Below, one piece after another: positions 36,787 to 46,329 of a DNA stretch of 64,000 nucleotides. The stretch comes from CAVWGP01 sp963754645 (GTDB lineage: Bacteria > Pseudomonadota > Alphaproteobacteria > Bin65): contig CAVWGP010000012.1 of assembly GCA_963754645.1 (NCBI GenBank), forward strand, positions 62,001 to 126,000, read 5' to 3'. The notes below the pieces were generated by a model. That model was not told where the DNA came from. It saw only the letters and a program-made list of their open reading frames with translations, and did no database searches. Position numbers and translations under genes: made by a program. Position 1 is the stretch's first letter, and each line of letters begins with the position of its first letter.

Positions 36787-39745
36787 ATGCCCACAATTAT
36801 AGCCAAATCATGGCGTTGGGCCCCGCGGCCGGGGCGCGGCGATCTGGCCCGGGTTGGGGCCGAGCGCTGGCGCGAGCAAGCGGCGGCAACCGATCGGGCG
36901 ATCGGCGCCGCAGCAAACGATCTGCTGGCAGCGCCCGGTACGGGCGCATTGCTTAACGGTATCTTCGGCTGCAGCCCCTTCTTGACCGAAAGCCTGCTGG
37001 CGGAAATGGCTGTTGCCGTCGAGTATTTTCGTGCCGGACCCGATGCAGCCCTGGCGGACACACTCGCTTGGCTGGATGCGGAAGGGAACCGCGGCGCCGA
37101 TGCGAACATGGCGGCATTGGAACGCGCTCTTCGCATCGCCAAACGCCGGGTATCCTTGATCGCGGCCTTGGCCGATCTCGGCGGCACCTGGCCGGTCGAG
37201 ACGGTGACGCGCGTGCTGAGCGAATTTGCCGATCGGGCGGCCGACATCGCAGTCACCGGCCACGCGCGCTTGCTCGCGCGCCAAGGCGCGTTCGAAGCAC
37301 TGCCCGAAAACTTTCCTCTCATCCGAAGCGGCATTGTCATCCTCGGCATGGGTAAGCTCGGCGCCTATGAACTCAACTACTCGAGCGATATTGACCTCAT
37401 CGTTCTGTACGATCCGTTAAAGGTTCCGGCGCGGGACAAGGACCGGCTGGGGAAAACCATGGTAAGGTTAACGCAGTCGGTGATGGGCACGCTGAGCCAG
37501 CGCACCGCCGACGGCTATGTTTTCCGCACCGATTTGCGTTTGCGCCCCGATCCGGGCGCGACCCCGCCCGCGGTCTCGATCCTTGCCGCGGAGGCGTATT
37601 ACGAAAGCATGGGACAGAATTGGGAACGCGCGGCGATGATAAAAGCGCGGCCCATTGCCGCGGACCGCGACGCCGGCGACGCGTTCATGACGACGCTGCG
37701 TCCGTTCATCTGGCGCCGCAACCTCGATTTCAACGCGATCCAGGACATTCACTCGATCAAGCGCCAGATCAACGCGCTGCGCGGCGACAGCGCGATCGCC
37801 GTGCCCGGCCACAACGTCAAGCTCGGCCGCGGCGGCATCCGCGAGATCGAATTTTTCGCCCAAACCCAGCAGCTCATCTTCGGCGGGCGGGACCCGACAT
37901 TGCGCGTTCGCGGCACCTGCGCGGCGCTGCGCGCCCTGGCCGCCGCCGGCCGCACCGCCGAAACCATTGCCGAGGAACTGATCGAATCCTACCGCTTCCT
38001 CCGCGTCATCGAACATCGGCTGCAGATGATCGACGATCAGCAAACGCAAACCCTGCCCGGGCGCGGCGCGGAACTCGATCGGGTCGCGCGCTTCGCCGGC
38101 TTTGCCGATGCCGATGAATTTTCCGAGCTCGCTCTGAAGCATCTGCGCCGGGTCGAGCAGCACTACGCGCGCCTGTTCGCCGAATTCGCCGAGCCTGTCC
38201 GGGCCGGGGAACCTCGTTTTTACCGGCGCCGACCACGATCCCGATACGCTCGCGACGATCGCCAAGATGGGCTACCGCGATCCCGAAACGGTTTCGGCGC
38301 TAATCCGCGGCTGGCATCACGGCCGGGCGCGCGCGATGCGCAGCGCGCGGGCGCGCGAATTGCTCACCGAGCTGGTGCCCGCCTTCCTCGCGGCCATGGC
38401 CAAGAGCGCCAACCCCGACGAAGCGTTCCGGCGCTTCGATACGTTCCTCTCTCAGCTACCGGCCGGCGCGCAGTTCTTCGCGCTCCTGCAAGCCAATCGC
38501 GGCCTGCTCGACCTATTGTCCGACATCATGGGCAGCGCGCCGCGCCTTGCCGACCATCTCGCCCGCAAGCCGGCGCTGTTCGACAGCGTGCTCACCCAAG
38601 GTTTCTTCGCGCCCCTGCCCGGCCCGGCGCCGCTCGCGGCCGAGCTGACCGACGCGCTCGATCGCAGCGAAAGCTACGAGGATTCGCTCGGCGCCGCGCG
38701 GCGCTGGGCACAGGACCGGCAGTTCCAGGTCGGCGTTCAATTCCTGCGCGGCGCCATCGACGGGGCGGCGGCCGGCCTCGCGCTTTCGGATATTGCCGAT
38801 ACCGCCGTCGCCACGCTGCTGCCGCGTGCCGTCGCCGAATTCGCCCAGCAGCACGGACACATTCCCGGCGCGGCCTTTGCCGTGCTCGCGCTCGGCAAGC
38901 TTGGCGGGCGCGAGCTGTCGGCGACATCAGATCTCGATCTCGTCTTCGTCTACGACGCGCCGGCGAATGCGGAGCAATCGAACGGTCCGCGGCCCTTGGC
39001 GCTCAGCCACTACTACGCGCGCTTCGCGCCGCGCTATCTCAACGCCCTCACCGCGCCGACCGCCGACGGCACGCTCTACGAAGTCGATCTGCGGCTGCGC
39101 CCCGCCGGCAACAAAGGGCCGCTGGCCTCGAGCTTGGACGCTTTCCTGCAATACCAGGCCAAGGACGCGTGGACCTGGGAGCACATGGCGCTGACGCGCG
39201 CGCGCTTCGTCGCCGGCGACCGGGAGCTGGGCGCGCGCCTCATGCGCCTCGTGCACGACATCCTCGTCCAGCCGCGCGACGCCGACAAGCTCCTCGCCGA
39301 TGTGGCGGATATGCGCCGGCGCATGGCGAGCCAGCACGGCGCCGGCTCGCCGTGGCAGGTCAAACACCTGCGCGGCGGCTTGGTCGATGCCGAATTCATC
39401 GCGCAATATTTGCAGCTTCGCCACGCGGCGGCGCATCCCGAGATTCTTTCCGCCAATACGAGCGATGCCTTCGGCCGGCTGGGCCGCGCCGGCATCCTGG
39501 CGCCGGAACGGGCCGCCGTCATGGCCGCCGCCGCCCATTTCCTCCAGCAGGTGCAGGCCATGCTGCGGCTGACGGTCGAAGAGAATTTCGACGAGACGGC
39601 CGCATCGCCCGGCTTGAAAACGGCGTTGACGCGGGCGGCGGGAGTCGGCGAATTCACGGCGCTCAAGGAGCGGCTCGCGGCCACGGCCAGCACCGTGCGC
39701 GCGTGCTACGAGGACATCATCGGCCCAATCGACCTGAAGGAATGA
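36787..39745 (+). CDS. glnE: Bifunctional glutamine synthetase adenylyltransferase/adenylyl-removing enzyme, frameshifted
   Basis: About 985 residues after skipping one extra base near 38205, in a run of four Gs, which joins AEFAEPVRAG to NLVFTGADHDPDTLAT. Two nucleotidyltransferase domains, each with the GxGKLG...SD.DL motif: GMGKLGAYELNYSSDIDLIVLYD in the removing half and ALGKLGGRELSATSDLDLVFVYD in the adenylylating half. The enzyme modifies glutamine synthetase according to PII state, in nitrogen control. Both catalytic Asp pairs are intact, which argues that the frameshift is a sequencing error. bcp follows 13 bases later. Confidence 0.93.
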
Positions 39746-39758
39746 GGGAGCGAACGCG

Positions 39759-40223
39759 ATGGCGGTCGAAATCGGCGACAAAGCACCGGACTTCAATATC
39801 CCGAGCGATGGCGGTGGCAACGTCAGCCTCAGGGCGTTCGCCGGCAAGCGCGTCGTGCTTTATTTCTATCCCAAGGACGATACCTCGGGCTGCACCACGG
39901 AAGCCTGCGGCTTTCGCGATGCCGCGGCGGACTTCAAGAAGCTCAAAGCCGTTATCATCGGCGTCTCGCGCGACAGCGTCGCCGCGCACGACAAATTCAA
40001 GGCCAAGCACGGGCTCGATTTTGCGCTCGGCTCGGACACGGCGGGCGCCGTCTCGGCGGCCTACGGCACCTGGGTCGAAAAAAGCATGTACGGCCGCAAA
40101 TACATGGGCATGGAGCGGGCGACCTATCTCATCGACGAAAAAGGCGTCGTGCGCGGCATCTGGCGCAAGGTCAAGGTCCCCGGCCACGTCGAGGACATGC
40201 TCGACGCGGTCAAGGCGCTATGA
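39759..40223 (+). CDS. bcp: Thiol peroxidase Bcp (PrxQ-type peroxiredoxin)
   Basis: 154 residues. The active site DDTSGCTTEACGFRD has the peroxidatic Cys and, five residues later, the resolving Cys of atypical 2-Cys PrxQ enzymes. It reduces hydrogen peroxide and organic peroxides using thioredoxin. An upstream GGAG supports the start. Lies directly downstream of glnE. Confidence 0.95.
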   Translation: MAVEIGDKAPDFNIPSDGGGNVSLRAFAGKRVVLYFYPKDDTSGCTTEACGFRDAAADFKKLKAVIIGVSRDSVAAHDKFKAKHGLDFALGSDTAGAVSAAYGTWVEKSMYGRKYMGMERATYLIDEKGVVRGIWRKVKVPGHVEDMLDAVKAL

Positions 40224-40234
40224 CCGTGGCGCGG

Positions 40235-40522
40235 CTATTTCTTGCGCGCCCGCCCGCTCGCCGCCGCGAACGCCTTTTCGCTGAACGCGGGCATGCTGCG
40301 CATGCGGCCGAGACCGCAATTCGCATACCACACGGAAAAGGCGAGCATGGCTTCGGCCGTTGGCAACTCGACGATATCGACGAAGTCGTGATCGCCTTGG
40401 GTGTAGTTGACGCTCTCGATCTTGATGCCGAGCCGCTTTGCCATCGCGCGCGCCAACTTGGTGCGGCGATCCTGCCGGGCGGCCCATTGCGGACTGATGC
40501 TGCCGAGGACGACGTATTTCAT
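40235..40522 (-). CDS. GYD-domain-like small protein
   Basis: 95 residues with a ferredoxin-like dimeric alpha-beta fold: MKYVVLGSISPQWAARQDRRT, then IKIESVNYTQGDHDFVDIVELP. The GYD motif is changed to GDHD. The ATG at 40522 has a GGAGG ribosome site 5 bases upstream, which decides the start over two GTG codons further up. Function unknown. Convergent with bcp, divergent from the DUF455 gene. Confidence 0.8.
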   Translation of the reverse strand: MKYVVLGSISPQWAARQDRRTKLARAMAKRLGIKIESVNYTQGDHDFVDIVELPTAEAMLAFSVWYANCGLGRMRSMPAFSEKAFAAASGRARKK

Positions 40523-40583
40523 CACCACCTCCAGGCGCGCCGGCGGTTCGATACGTCATGGCGCGCGATGACGTCAGCTTAGC

Positions 40584-41396
40584 ATGCCGCCGGGCGCGCC
40601 GCCCACGACATTGATCGAGGCCGCCATCGGCGTTCTGGCGTGCGGCGATGCGGCGGAGAAAGCCCTGGCGAGCCGCCGGAGCGCCGCCGCCTGGCGCGGC
40701 GGCGCTATCGCCGCGATCGGCACAGGCACGCCGCCCGACCGCCCCGCGCGGCCGGCGCGGCCCGAATTGCTGCTGCCGCGCGCCATGCCGAAACGGCGCG
40801 CCGCCGGATCGCCGCAGAGCCGGATTGCGCTGTTGCACGCGCTCGCCCATATCGAACTCAACGCCATCGATCTCGCTTGGGACATTGCCGCCCGCTTTGC
40901 CGCCGAAGATCCGCCGCGCAAATTTTACCAGGATTGGATTGCGGTCGCGGATGACGAGGCCAAGCATTTTCTCTTGCTCCGCGACCGCCTCGGTGCGCTC
41001 GGCGCGGCCTATGGCGACCTGCCGGCGCATGACGGCCTGTGGCAAGCGGCGGCGGCGACGCGCCACGATCTGCTGGCCCGCCTCGCCATCGTCCCCCTGG
41101 TGCTCGAAGCCCGCGGCCTCGACGTGACGCCGGCGCTGATCGAGCGCCTCGACCGGTTCGGCGACACCGAGAGCGCCGCCGTGCTTCGAATCATCTACCA
41201 GGACGAGATCGGCCATGTCGCCACCGGCCTGCGCTGGTTCGCGTGGCTCGCCGAACGTCGCGGCTGCGAGCCGGTCGCGACCTGGCAAAATCTCGTGCGC
41301 GCGCATTTTCGCGGACACTTGAAGCCGCCCTTCAACGAAGCCGCGCGGCTCATGGCCGGTTTCGATGCCGCATATTATTTGCCGATCGCGCGCTAA
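40584..41396 (+). CDS. DUF455 ferritin-like protein
   Basis: 270 residues. Metal-binding motifs appear as HIELNAIDLAWD, ADDEAKHFLLL, LEARGLDVTP and DEIGHVATG, the DUF455 set of a ferritin-like di-iron fold. Biological role unknown; it is distinct from the ferritin-like gene at 6829. Its stop overlaps that of the convergent SDR by four bases. Confidence 0.9.
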   Translation: MPPGAPPTTLIEAAIGVLACGDAAEKALASRRSAAAWRGGAIAAIGTGTPPDRPARPARPELLLPRAMPKRRAAGSPQSRIALLHALAHIELNAIDLAWDIAARFAAEDPPRKFYQDWIAVADDEAKHFLLLRDRLGALGAAYGDLPAHDGLWQAAAATRHDLLARLAIVPLVLEARGLDVTPALIERLDRFGDTESAAVLRIIYQDEIGHVATGLRWFAWLAERRGCEPVATWQNLVRAHFRGHLKPPFNEAARLMAGFDAAYYLPIAR

Positions 41397-42094
41397 AATT
41401 TTTCCACCCAGGGCCGCAGCTCGATTTCCCAGGTCCAGGCGCTGCGGTGCTGGCGGTGAAGTTGCAAATAGGCCTCGGCGATGTGGTCGGGATCGAGCAT
41501 GCCGTCCACGCCGCGATCGGCCTGGCGCGGATCGCCCGCCGGGCGGCGGATGCCGCCATCGATGATGAAGTGCGCGACGTGAATGTTCTGCGGCGCCAGC
41601 TCGCGCGCCATGCTCTGCGCCAAGCCGCGCAGCCCGAACTTGCCCATGGCGAAGGGCGCCGATTGGGCATAGCCCTTGACGCTGGCCGAGGCGCCGGTGA
41701 AGAAGATCGAGCCGCCGCCGCGCTTCAGCATGCGCGCCGCCGCCCGCTTGCCGACGAGATAGCCGCCGTAGCACGAGACCATGAGGGCTTTGCGCACTTC
41801 CTCGTCGTCGAGTTCGGCCACCGGCCCGCGCACCCGGTAGCTTGGATTGAAAACCACCCAAGCCGGATCGCCCACATCGCGGGACACTTGCTCGAACAGC
41901 CTATCGACATCGGGACCGTTGCTGGCGTCGCAGGGATAGACCCGCGCCCCGGTTTCGCGGGCCAGCGCCTGCAACTTTTTCGTGTCGCGCGCCGCCAAGG
42001 CGACCGCCATGTTCTGCCGCGCGGCAAGCCGGGCCAGCGAGGCGCTTAACCCTACTCCCGCCCCGATTATGATGAGTGTTTCCGCTTTCGCCAT
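41393..42094 (-). CDS. Short-chain dehydrogenase/reductase lacking the catalytic Tyr
   Basis: 233 residues of Rossmann fold. The nucleotide motif is IIIGAGVGLSASLA and the mid-region is GGYLVGKRAAARML. At the usual S-x(n)-YxxxK site the sequence is GASASVKGYAQSAPFAMGKFG, so the Tyr position aligned to YxxxK is Phe (FAMGK). A Tyr occurs earlier in KGYAQ but out of register. Either the subfamily uses a different acid or the protein is not a classical oxidoreductase. ATG 42094 is the preferred start. Confidence 0.8.
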   Translation of the reverse strand: MAKAETLIIIGAGVGLSASLARLAARQNMAVALAARDTKKLQALARETGARVYPCDASNGPDVDRLFEQVSRDVGDPAWVVFNPSYRVRGPVAELDDEEVRKALMVSCYGGYLVGKRAAARMLKRGGGSIFFTGASASVKGYAQSAPFAMGKFGLRGLAQSMARELAPQNIHVAHFIIDGGIRRPAGDPRQADRGVDGMLDPDHIAEAYLQLHRQHRSAWTWEIELRPWVEKF

Positions 42095-42224
42095 GGCAAT
42101 TTTCCGCTGGAATGAAACGATCAAGAAAGTGTATATATCATCAGTTCCGATGAGCTGTCGGCCAGCTTCGCAGTCCGGGCGCGATGGTATCTGGGCTAAC
42201 TTGGAAACCCAAAGGAGATCTCAT

Positions 42225-42464
42225 ATGAAACGCATTCTTCTCGCCACGGCCTTCGTCGCTTTGACCTCGCCGGCGTTCGCCGGTTCGTGCCCGAAGCACA
42301 TGGCGGATATCGACGCCGCGCTTCCGGCCGCCAAGCTTGACGCCGCGAAGATGACGGAAGTCAAGAAGCTTCGCGCCGACGGCGACGTCGCCCACAAGGC
42401 CGGCAACCATGCCGCGTCGATGGAAGCGCTGACCAAGGCCAAGGCGATTCTCAATCTGAAGTAG
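42225..42464 (+). CDS. Small secreted protein, unknown
   Basis: 79 residues. Signal peptide MKRILLATAFVALTSPAFA, then a short helical mature part with one Cys (SCPKHMADIDAAL) and the repeating KLDAAKMTEVKKLRADGDVAHKAGNHAAS helix pair. A strong AAAGGAG ribosome site lies 9 bases ahead of the ATG. It is followed by a strong terminator, so forms its own transcription unit. No catalytic motif seen. Confidence 0.85.
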   Translation: MKRILLATAFVALTSPAFAGSCPKHMADIDAALPAAKLDAAKMTEVKKLRADGDVAHKAGNHAASMEALTKAKAILNLK

Positions 42465-42495
42465 TCGCCGGACGGGCTTCCGTCCAGAAAAACAG

Positions 42496-42530
42496 CGGCG
42501 CCTAACCCTCTGGTTTGGCGCCGTTTTTTT
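42496..42530. terminator. Bidirectional terminator between the small secreted protein and prfB
   Basis: CGGCGCC (42496-42502) pairs with GGCGCCG (42517-42523), loop of 14, followed on the plus strand by seven Ts. On the minus strand the stem is followed by CTGTTTTTC. The prfB stop codon (42502-42504) lies inside it, so the two convergent genes share it. Confidence 0.85.
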
Positions 42531-43642
42531 GTGCCGCCTTGGCGCCACCGATATCGCGCGACAGCGCCCCTTCGAGAAATTCGTCGAGATCGCCGTCCAG
42601 CACCGCCTGGGCGTTGCCCTTTTCCACGCCGGTTCGCACGTCCTTTACGATCTGATAGGGCTGCAGAACGTAGGACCGGATCTGGTGGCCCCAGCCGATA
42701 TCGGTTTTTGCGTCATGCGCCGCCTGGGTCACCGCGAGCTGTTTTTGCAGCTCAACCTCGTAGAGCCGCGCCTTCAACATCTTCATCGCCGTGCCGCGAT
42801 TTTGATGCTGCGAGCGCTCGCTTTGGCAGGCCGCGACGATGCCGGTGGGAATATGCGTCAGGCGCACCGCGCTTTCGGTCTTGTTGACGTGCTGGCCGCC
42901 GGCGCCCGAGGCGCGGTAGGTATCGACGCGCAGATCTTTTTCGAGAATCTCGATGTTGATGCTGTCATCGACCACGGGATAGACCCAGACCGAGGCGAAG
43001 CTGGTGTGGCGCCGCGCATTGGCGTCGAAGGGCGAGATGCGCACGAGGCGATGCACGCCCGATTCGGTGCGCAACCAGCCATAGGCGTTGTGACCCTTGA
43101 TCTGCACGGTGGCGGATTTGAGCCCGGCTTCTTCGCCGGCGCTTTCTTCGAGCCATTCGACCTCGTAACCGTGCTGCTCGGCCCAGCGCATATACATGCG
43201 CGCCAGCATCTCGGCCCAATCCTGCGACTCGGTGCCGCCGGCGCCGGCATGGACTTCGAGATAAGCATCGTTGGCGTCGGCCTCGCCCGAGAGCAGGGTC
43301 GCGATCTGCGCCTTGCGGGCGGCGGCGGCGGCGGCGCGCAACCCGGCCTCGGCTTCGGCGATCAATCCGGCCTCGCCATCGGCCTCGGCCATCGCCAGCA
43401 GTTCGCGGTTTTCGGTGAGGCCGCGTTCCAAAGCGCGAAAATCGGCGAGCCGCTTTTCCAGCGCGGTGCGGTCGCGCATCACTTTCTGCGCGGCCTTGGG
43501 GTCGTTCCAGAGATTCGAGTCTTCGGCTTTTGCGTTCAGCGCGGCGAGCGAGCGTTCCAGCGCCTCGGGGTCAAAGATGCCTCCGGACGAGCGCAAGCGA
43601 CTGCTCGATTTCGCTGACGATGACTTGAATTTCGGGCTTCAT
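42502..43642 (-). CDS. prfB: Peptide chain release factor 2, with programmed +1 frameshift
   Basis: Starts at ATG 43642 with MKPEIQVIVSEIEQSLALVRRHL, meets an in-frame TGA after codon 23, and continues in the +1 frame as DPEALERSLAAL to a stop at 42502: about 379 residues in all, the normal RF2 size. The GGQ motif is in SGAGGQHVNKTESAVR. RF2 recognises UGA/UAA and releases nascent chains. The frameshift site is conserved, so RF2 limits its own synthesis. Same direction as PBP1A and the amidase upstream. Confidence 0.95.
43570..43584 (-). promoter_or_regulatory. Programmed +1 ribosomal frameshift site of prfB
   Basis: On the minus strand, GGAGG, a three-base gap, CTT TGA C. CTT pairs with peptidyl-tRNA-Leu, the internal Shine-Dalgarno stimulates slipping, and the skipped T lets GAC be read as Asp. 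This matches the classical prfB frameshift signal. Confidence 0.92.
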
Positions 43643-43714
43643 GGCTGACGCTTCTCGCGGATCTTCGAAACAAGGGCGGCGGGCGACTGGAGGTAAGCCG
43701 CCGGCGCCTTCAAT

Positions 43715-46147
43715 TCAATAGGTTTCGTCGACGCTCGAACCCGGTCCCTTGCCCTTCTTGACGCCGTCGGCGGTTTCGCCGGACGTGTCGGTGTCGATGC
43801 CGCGGCCGTTGCCGGTGCCCGGCTCGGTGCCGCGCTTGAAGTGCTCGCCATTGACCACGACGATGCCCTTCGGCATCGGGAAATTGCGGCTCGGCGAATT
43901 GCCGAGCGCGTCGCGCATGAAATCGCGGAAGATCGGCGCCGCGGTGACGGCGCCCTGCTCGCGCGGCCCAAGGGTTCGCGGCTTGTCGAATCCGACCCAG
44001 ACGGCGACGGTCAAATCCGGCGTGAACCCGACGAACCACGTGTCGAGAACTTCGTTCGTCGTCCCCGTCTTGCCGGCGACCGGCCGCTTCAGGACATTGA
44101 CGGCGGTGCCGGTGCCGCGTTGCACCGCGCCCTGCAGCATCGAGACGATTTGGAATGCGTTGCTTTCGTCGATGACCTGCTCGCGCTTGTCTTCGAACGA
44201 CGGCATGGATTGCCCGTTCCAATTGACTTGCTCGCAATTGCCGCAGACGCGCGTGTCGTGCCGGTAGATCGTCTTGCCGTAGCGATCCTGGATGCGGTCG
44301 ACCATAGTCGGCACGATTTTCTTGCCGCCATTGACGATCATCGAATAGGCCGTCGCCTGGCGCAGCACGGTGGTTTCATAGGAGCCCAGCGCCATCGCCA
44401 TATTGGGCTCGAGCTTGTCGGACAGCCCGAGCTTGGCGGCCAAATCGACGACTTTTTCGAGCCCGGTCGCCTCGGCCAGGCGCACCGTCATCAGGTTCCG
44501 CGACTGCTCAAGCCCGACGCGCATCGCCGACGGCCCATAGAACTTGCCGGACGAATTGCGCGGGCGGTAGGTCGTGGTGCCGATTTTGACCACGATCGGC
44601 GCGTCGAGAATGATCGTCGCCGGCGTGAACCCTTCGTGCAGCGCCGCGAGATAGACGTAGCTTTTGAAGGACGAGCCGGGCTGGCGCCACGCTTGCGTCG
44701 CATTGTTGAATTGCGACAGCCAGAAGCTGAAGCCGCCGCTCATCGCCAGGATGCGGCCGGTGTGCGGATCCATCGCCACCAGCGCGCCATTGGCTTCGGG
44801 TATCTGGCGCAGCGTGTAAGTGCCGCTCGGATACGGCGTTTTCTTTTCGTCGCTCGATGCCGCCACGGCCTCGACCAGGACGACATCGCCCTGCTGGAGC
44901 ACTTGGCCAGCCTTGGCGATGGCCGGGCCGGTTCCGGTCTTGAACGGCGGTTTGCCAGCCTCGACGACGATGTCGCCCTGCTTTCGCGCCCACGCCAATT
45001 CCGAAAGCGGAATACGGCCGCGCCGTCCATCGGCCATGCCGATATCGACGCCGCTGTCTTGAACGTCCAGCACAAGCGCCAGCGGCCAATCGCCATGGCC
45101 GGCAGGCGCGGTCACTTCTTTTTTCAGCCGGTTGCGCCAATTGTCGGCCCAGCGCTCGCCCTTACCCTCTTTCAAATTGGCGACGGGGCCACGCCAGCCA
45201 TGGCGCCGGTCATAGGCGACGAGACCGCGGCGCAGCGCTTGATCGGCGAATTCCTGCAGGCGCGGCTCCAGGGTCGAGCGAATGACGAAACCGCCCGCCT
45301 TCATCTTGTCGTCGCCGTACTTGGACAGCAAATCGCGGCGCACTTCTTCGACGAAATATTCCGCGCCGATGCTGACATAGGGCTGCGGGGGCTGGATGCC
45401 GAGCGGCGCCGACTTGGCCGCGTCGGCCTCGTCCGGCGTGATGTAGCCGTCGAGCAACATGCGCCCGACGACGTAGTTGCGACGATTGACCAACACCGCC
45501 GAATTGCGCGACGGCGCCTGCGGCAACGCCGCCAAGAATGCCACCTCCGCGACCGTCAGTTGCTCCAGCGATTTGTTGAAATAGATTTGCGCCGCCGCGG
45601 CGACGCCATAGGCCTGGCGGCCGAGGAAAATCTGGTTGAGATAAAGCTCGAGAATCTTCTTCTTGTCGAAGGCCCGTTCGATACGGAATGCGAGCAGCGT
45701 TTCGCGCGCCTTGCGCTCCAAGCTTTTTTCCGGCGACAGGAAGAAATTCTTCGCCACCTGTTGGGTAATCGTCGATCCGCCCTGCTTGCTCTTGCCGCGC
45801 GTTTCGATGAAGTTCCGCGCCGCGCGAAAGATGCCGAACACATCGACGCCGGGGTGGTTGAAAAATCGCTGGTCCTCGGCCGCGACAAAGGCATCCACGA
45901 CCCGTTTGGGGATCGCGGTATAGGGGACGAAGATACGCTTTTCGGATGCGAATTCGCCGATCAGACGGCCATCGGCCGAGTAAACGCGCGAGACGATCGG
46001 CGGCTCGTATTTTGCCAGCTTCTCGTAGTCGGGCAAGTCGCGCCCATAATACCAGGCGCCGAAAAACACCACGAACAGCCCAACCACGCCCAGCAGAAAG
46101 CCGGCGCTGAGTAGGTTGACGATCGAGCGCGCGAAAAAGCGAATCAA
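43715..46147 (-). CDS. mrcA: Penicillin-binding protein 1A (bifunctional)
   Basis: 810 residues: N-terminal membrane helix (about 7-28), GT51 transglycosylase domain with AAEDQRFFNHPGVD, and transpeptidase domain with SxxK in QPGSSFKSY, SxN in SRNLMTVRLA and KTG in VAGKTGTTNEVLDTW. It polymerises glycan strands and crosslinks stem peptides. It lies 72 bases before prfB on the same strand and follows the amidase by 182 bases, so cell-wall synthesis and hydrolysis genes stand together. Confidence 0.95.
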   Translation of the reverse strand: MIRFFARSIVNLLSAGFLLGVVGLFVVFFGAWYYGRDLPDYEKLAKYEPPIVSRVYSADGRLIGEFASEKRIFVPYTAIPKRVVDAFVAAEDQRFFNHPGVDVFGIFRAARNFIETRGKSKQGGSTITQQVAKNFFLSPEKSLERKARETLLAFRIERAFDKKKILELYLNQIFLGRQAYGVAAAAQIYFNKSLEQLTVAEVAFLAALPQAPSRNSAVLVNRRNYVVGRMLLDGYITPDEADAAKSAPLGIQPPQPYVSIGAEYFVEEVRRDLLSKYGDDKMKAGGFVIRSTLEPRLQEFADQALRRGLVAYDRRHGWRGPVANLKEGKGERWADNWRNRLKKEVTAPAGHGDWPLALVLDVQDSGVDIGMADGRRGRIPLSELAWARKQGDIVVEAGKPPFKTGTGPAIAKAGQVLQQGDVVLVEAVAASSDEKKTPYPSGTYTLRQIPEANGALVAMDPHTGRILAMSGGFSFWLSQFNNATQAWRQPGSSFKSYVYLAALHEGFTPATIILDAPIVVKIGTTTYRPRNSSGKFYGPSAMRVGLEQSRNLMTVRLAEATGLEKVVDLAAKLGLSDKLEPNMAMALGSYETTVLRQATAYSMIVNGGKKIVPTMVDRIQDRYGKTIYRHDTRVCGNCEQVNWNGQSMPSFEDKREQVIDESNAFQIVSMLQGAVQRGTGTAVNVLKRPVAGKTGTTNEVLDTWFVGFTPDLTVAVWVGFDKPRTLGPREQGAVTAAPIFRDFMRDALGNSPSRNFPMPKGIVVVNGEHFKRGTEPGTGNGRGIDTDTSGETADGVKKGKGPGSSVDETY

Positions 46148-46329
46148 TTCAAACCTCTGACCTTGGTACCGGTGGCGGCGCAGAAATGGCTTGCCGGGGC
46201 CGACGTTCTACATACGAGCATCGTCGAGCCCGGGTGCACACGAGCCGTGTCTACCCTTTTACCCTGTCCGCGTCAGCAATTTCTTAACGACCCCGGTGTG
46301 GCCGAATTGCGGCTAACTATCCACAAAGT

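Noticed and set aside
43571..43642. prfB frame break as a sequencing error
   Set aside because: The slip sequence, internal Shine-Dalgarno and UGA codon match the conserved programmed frameshift.
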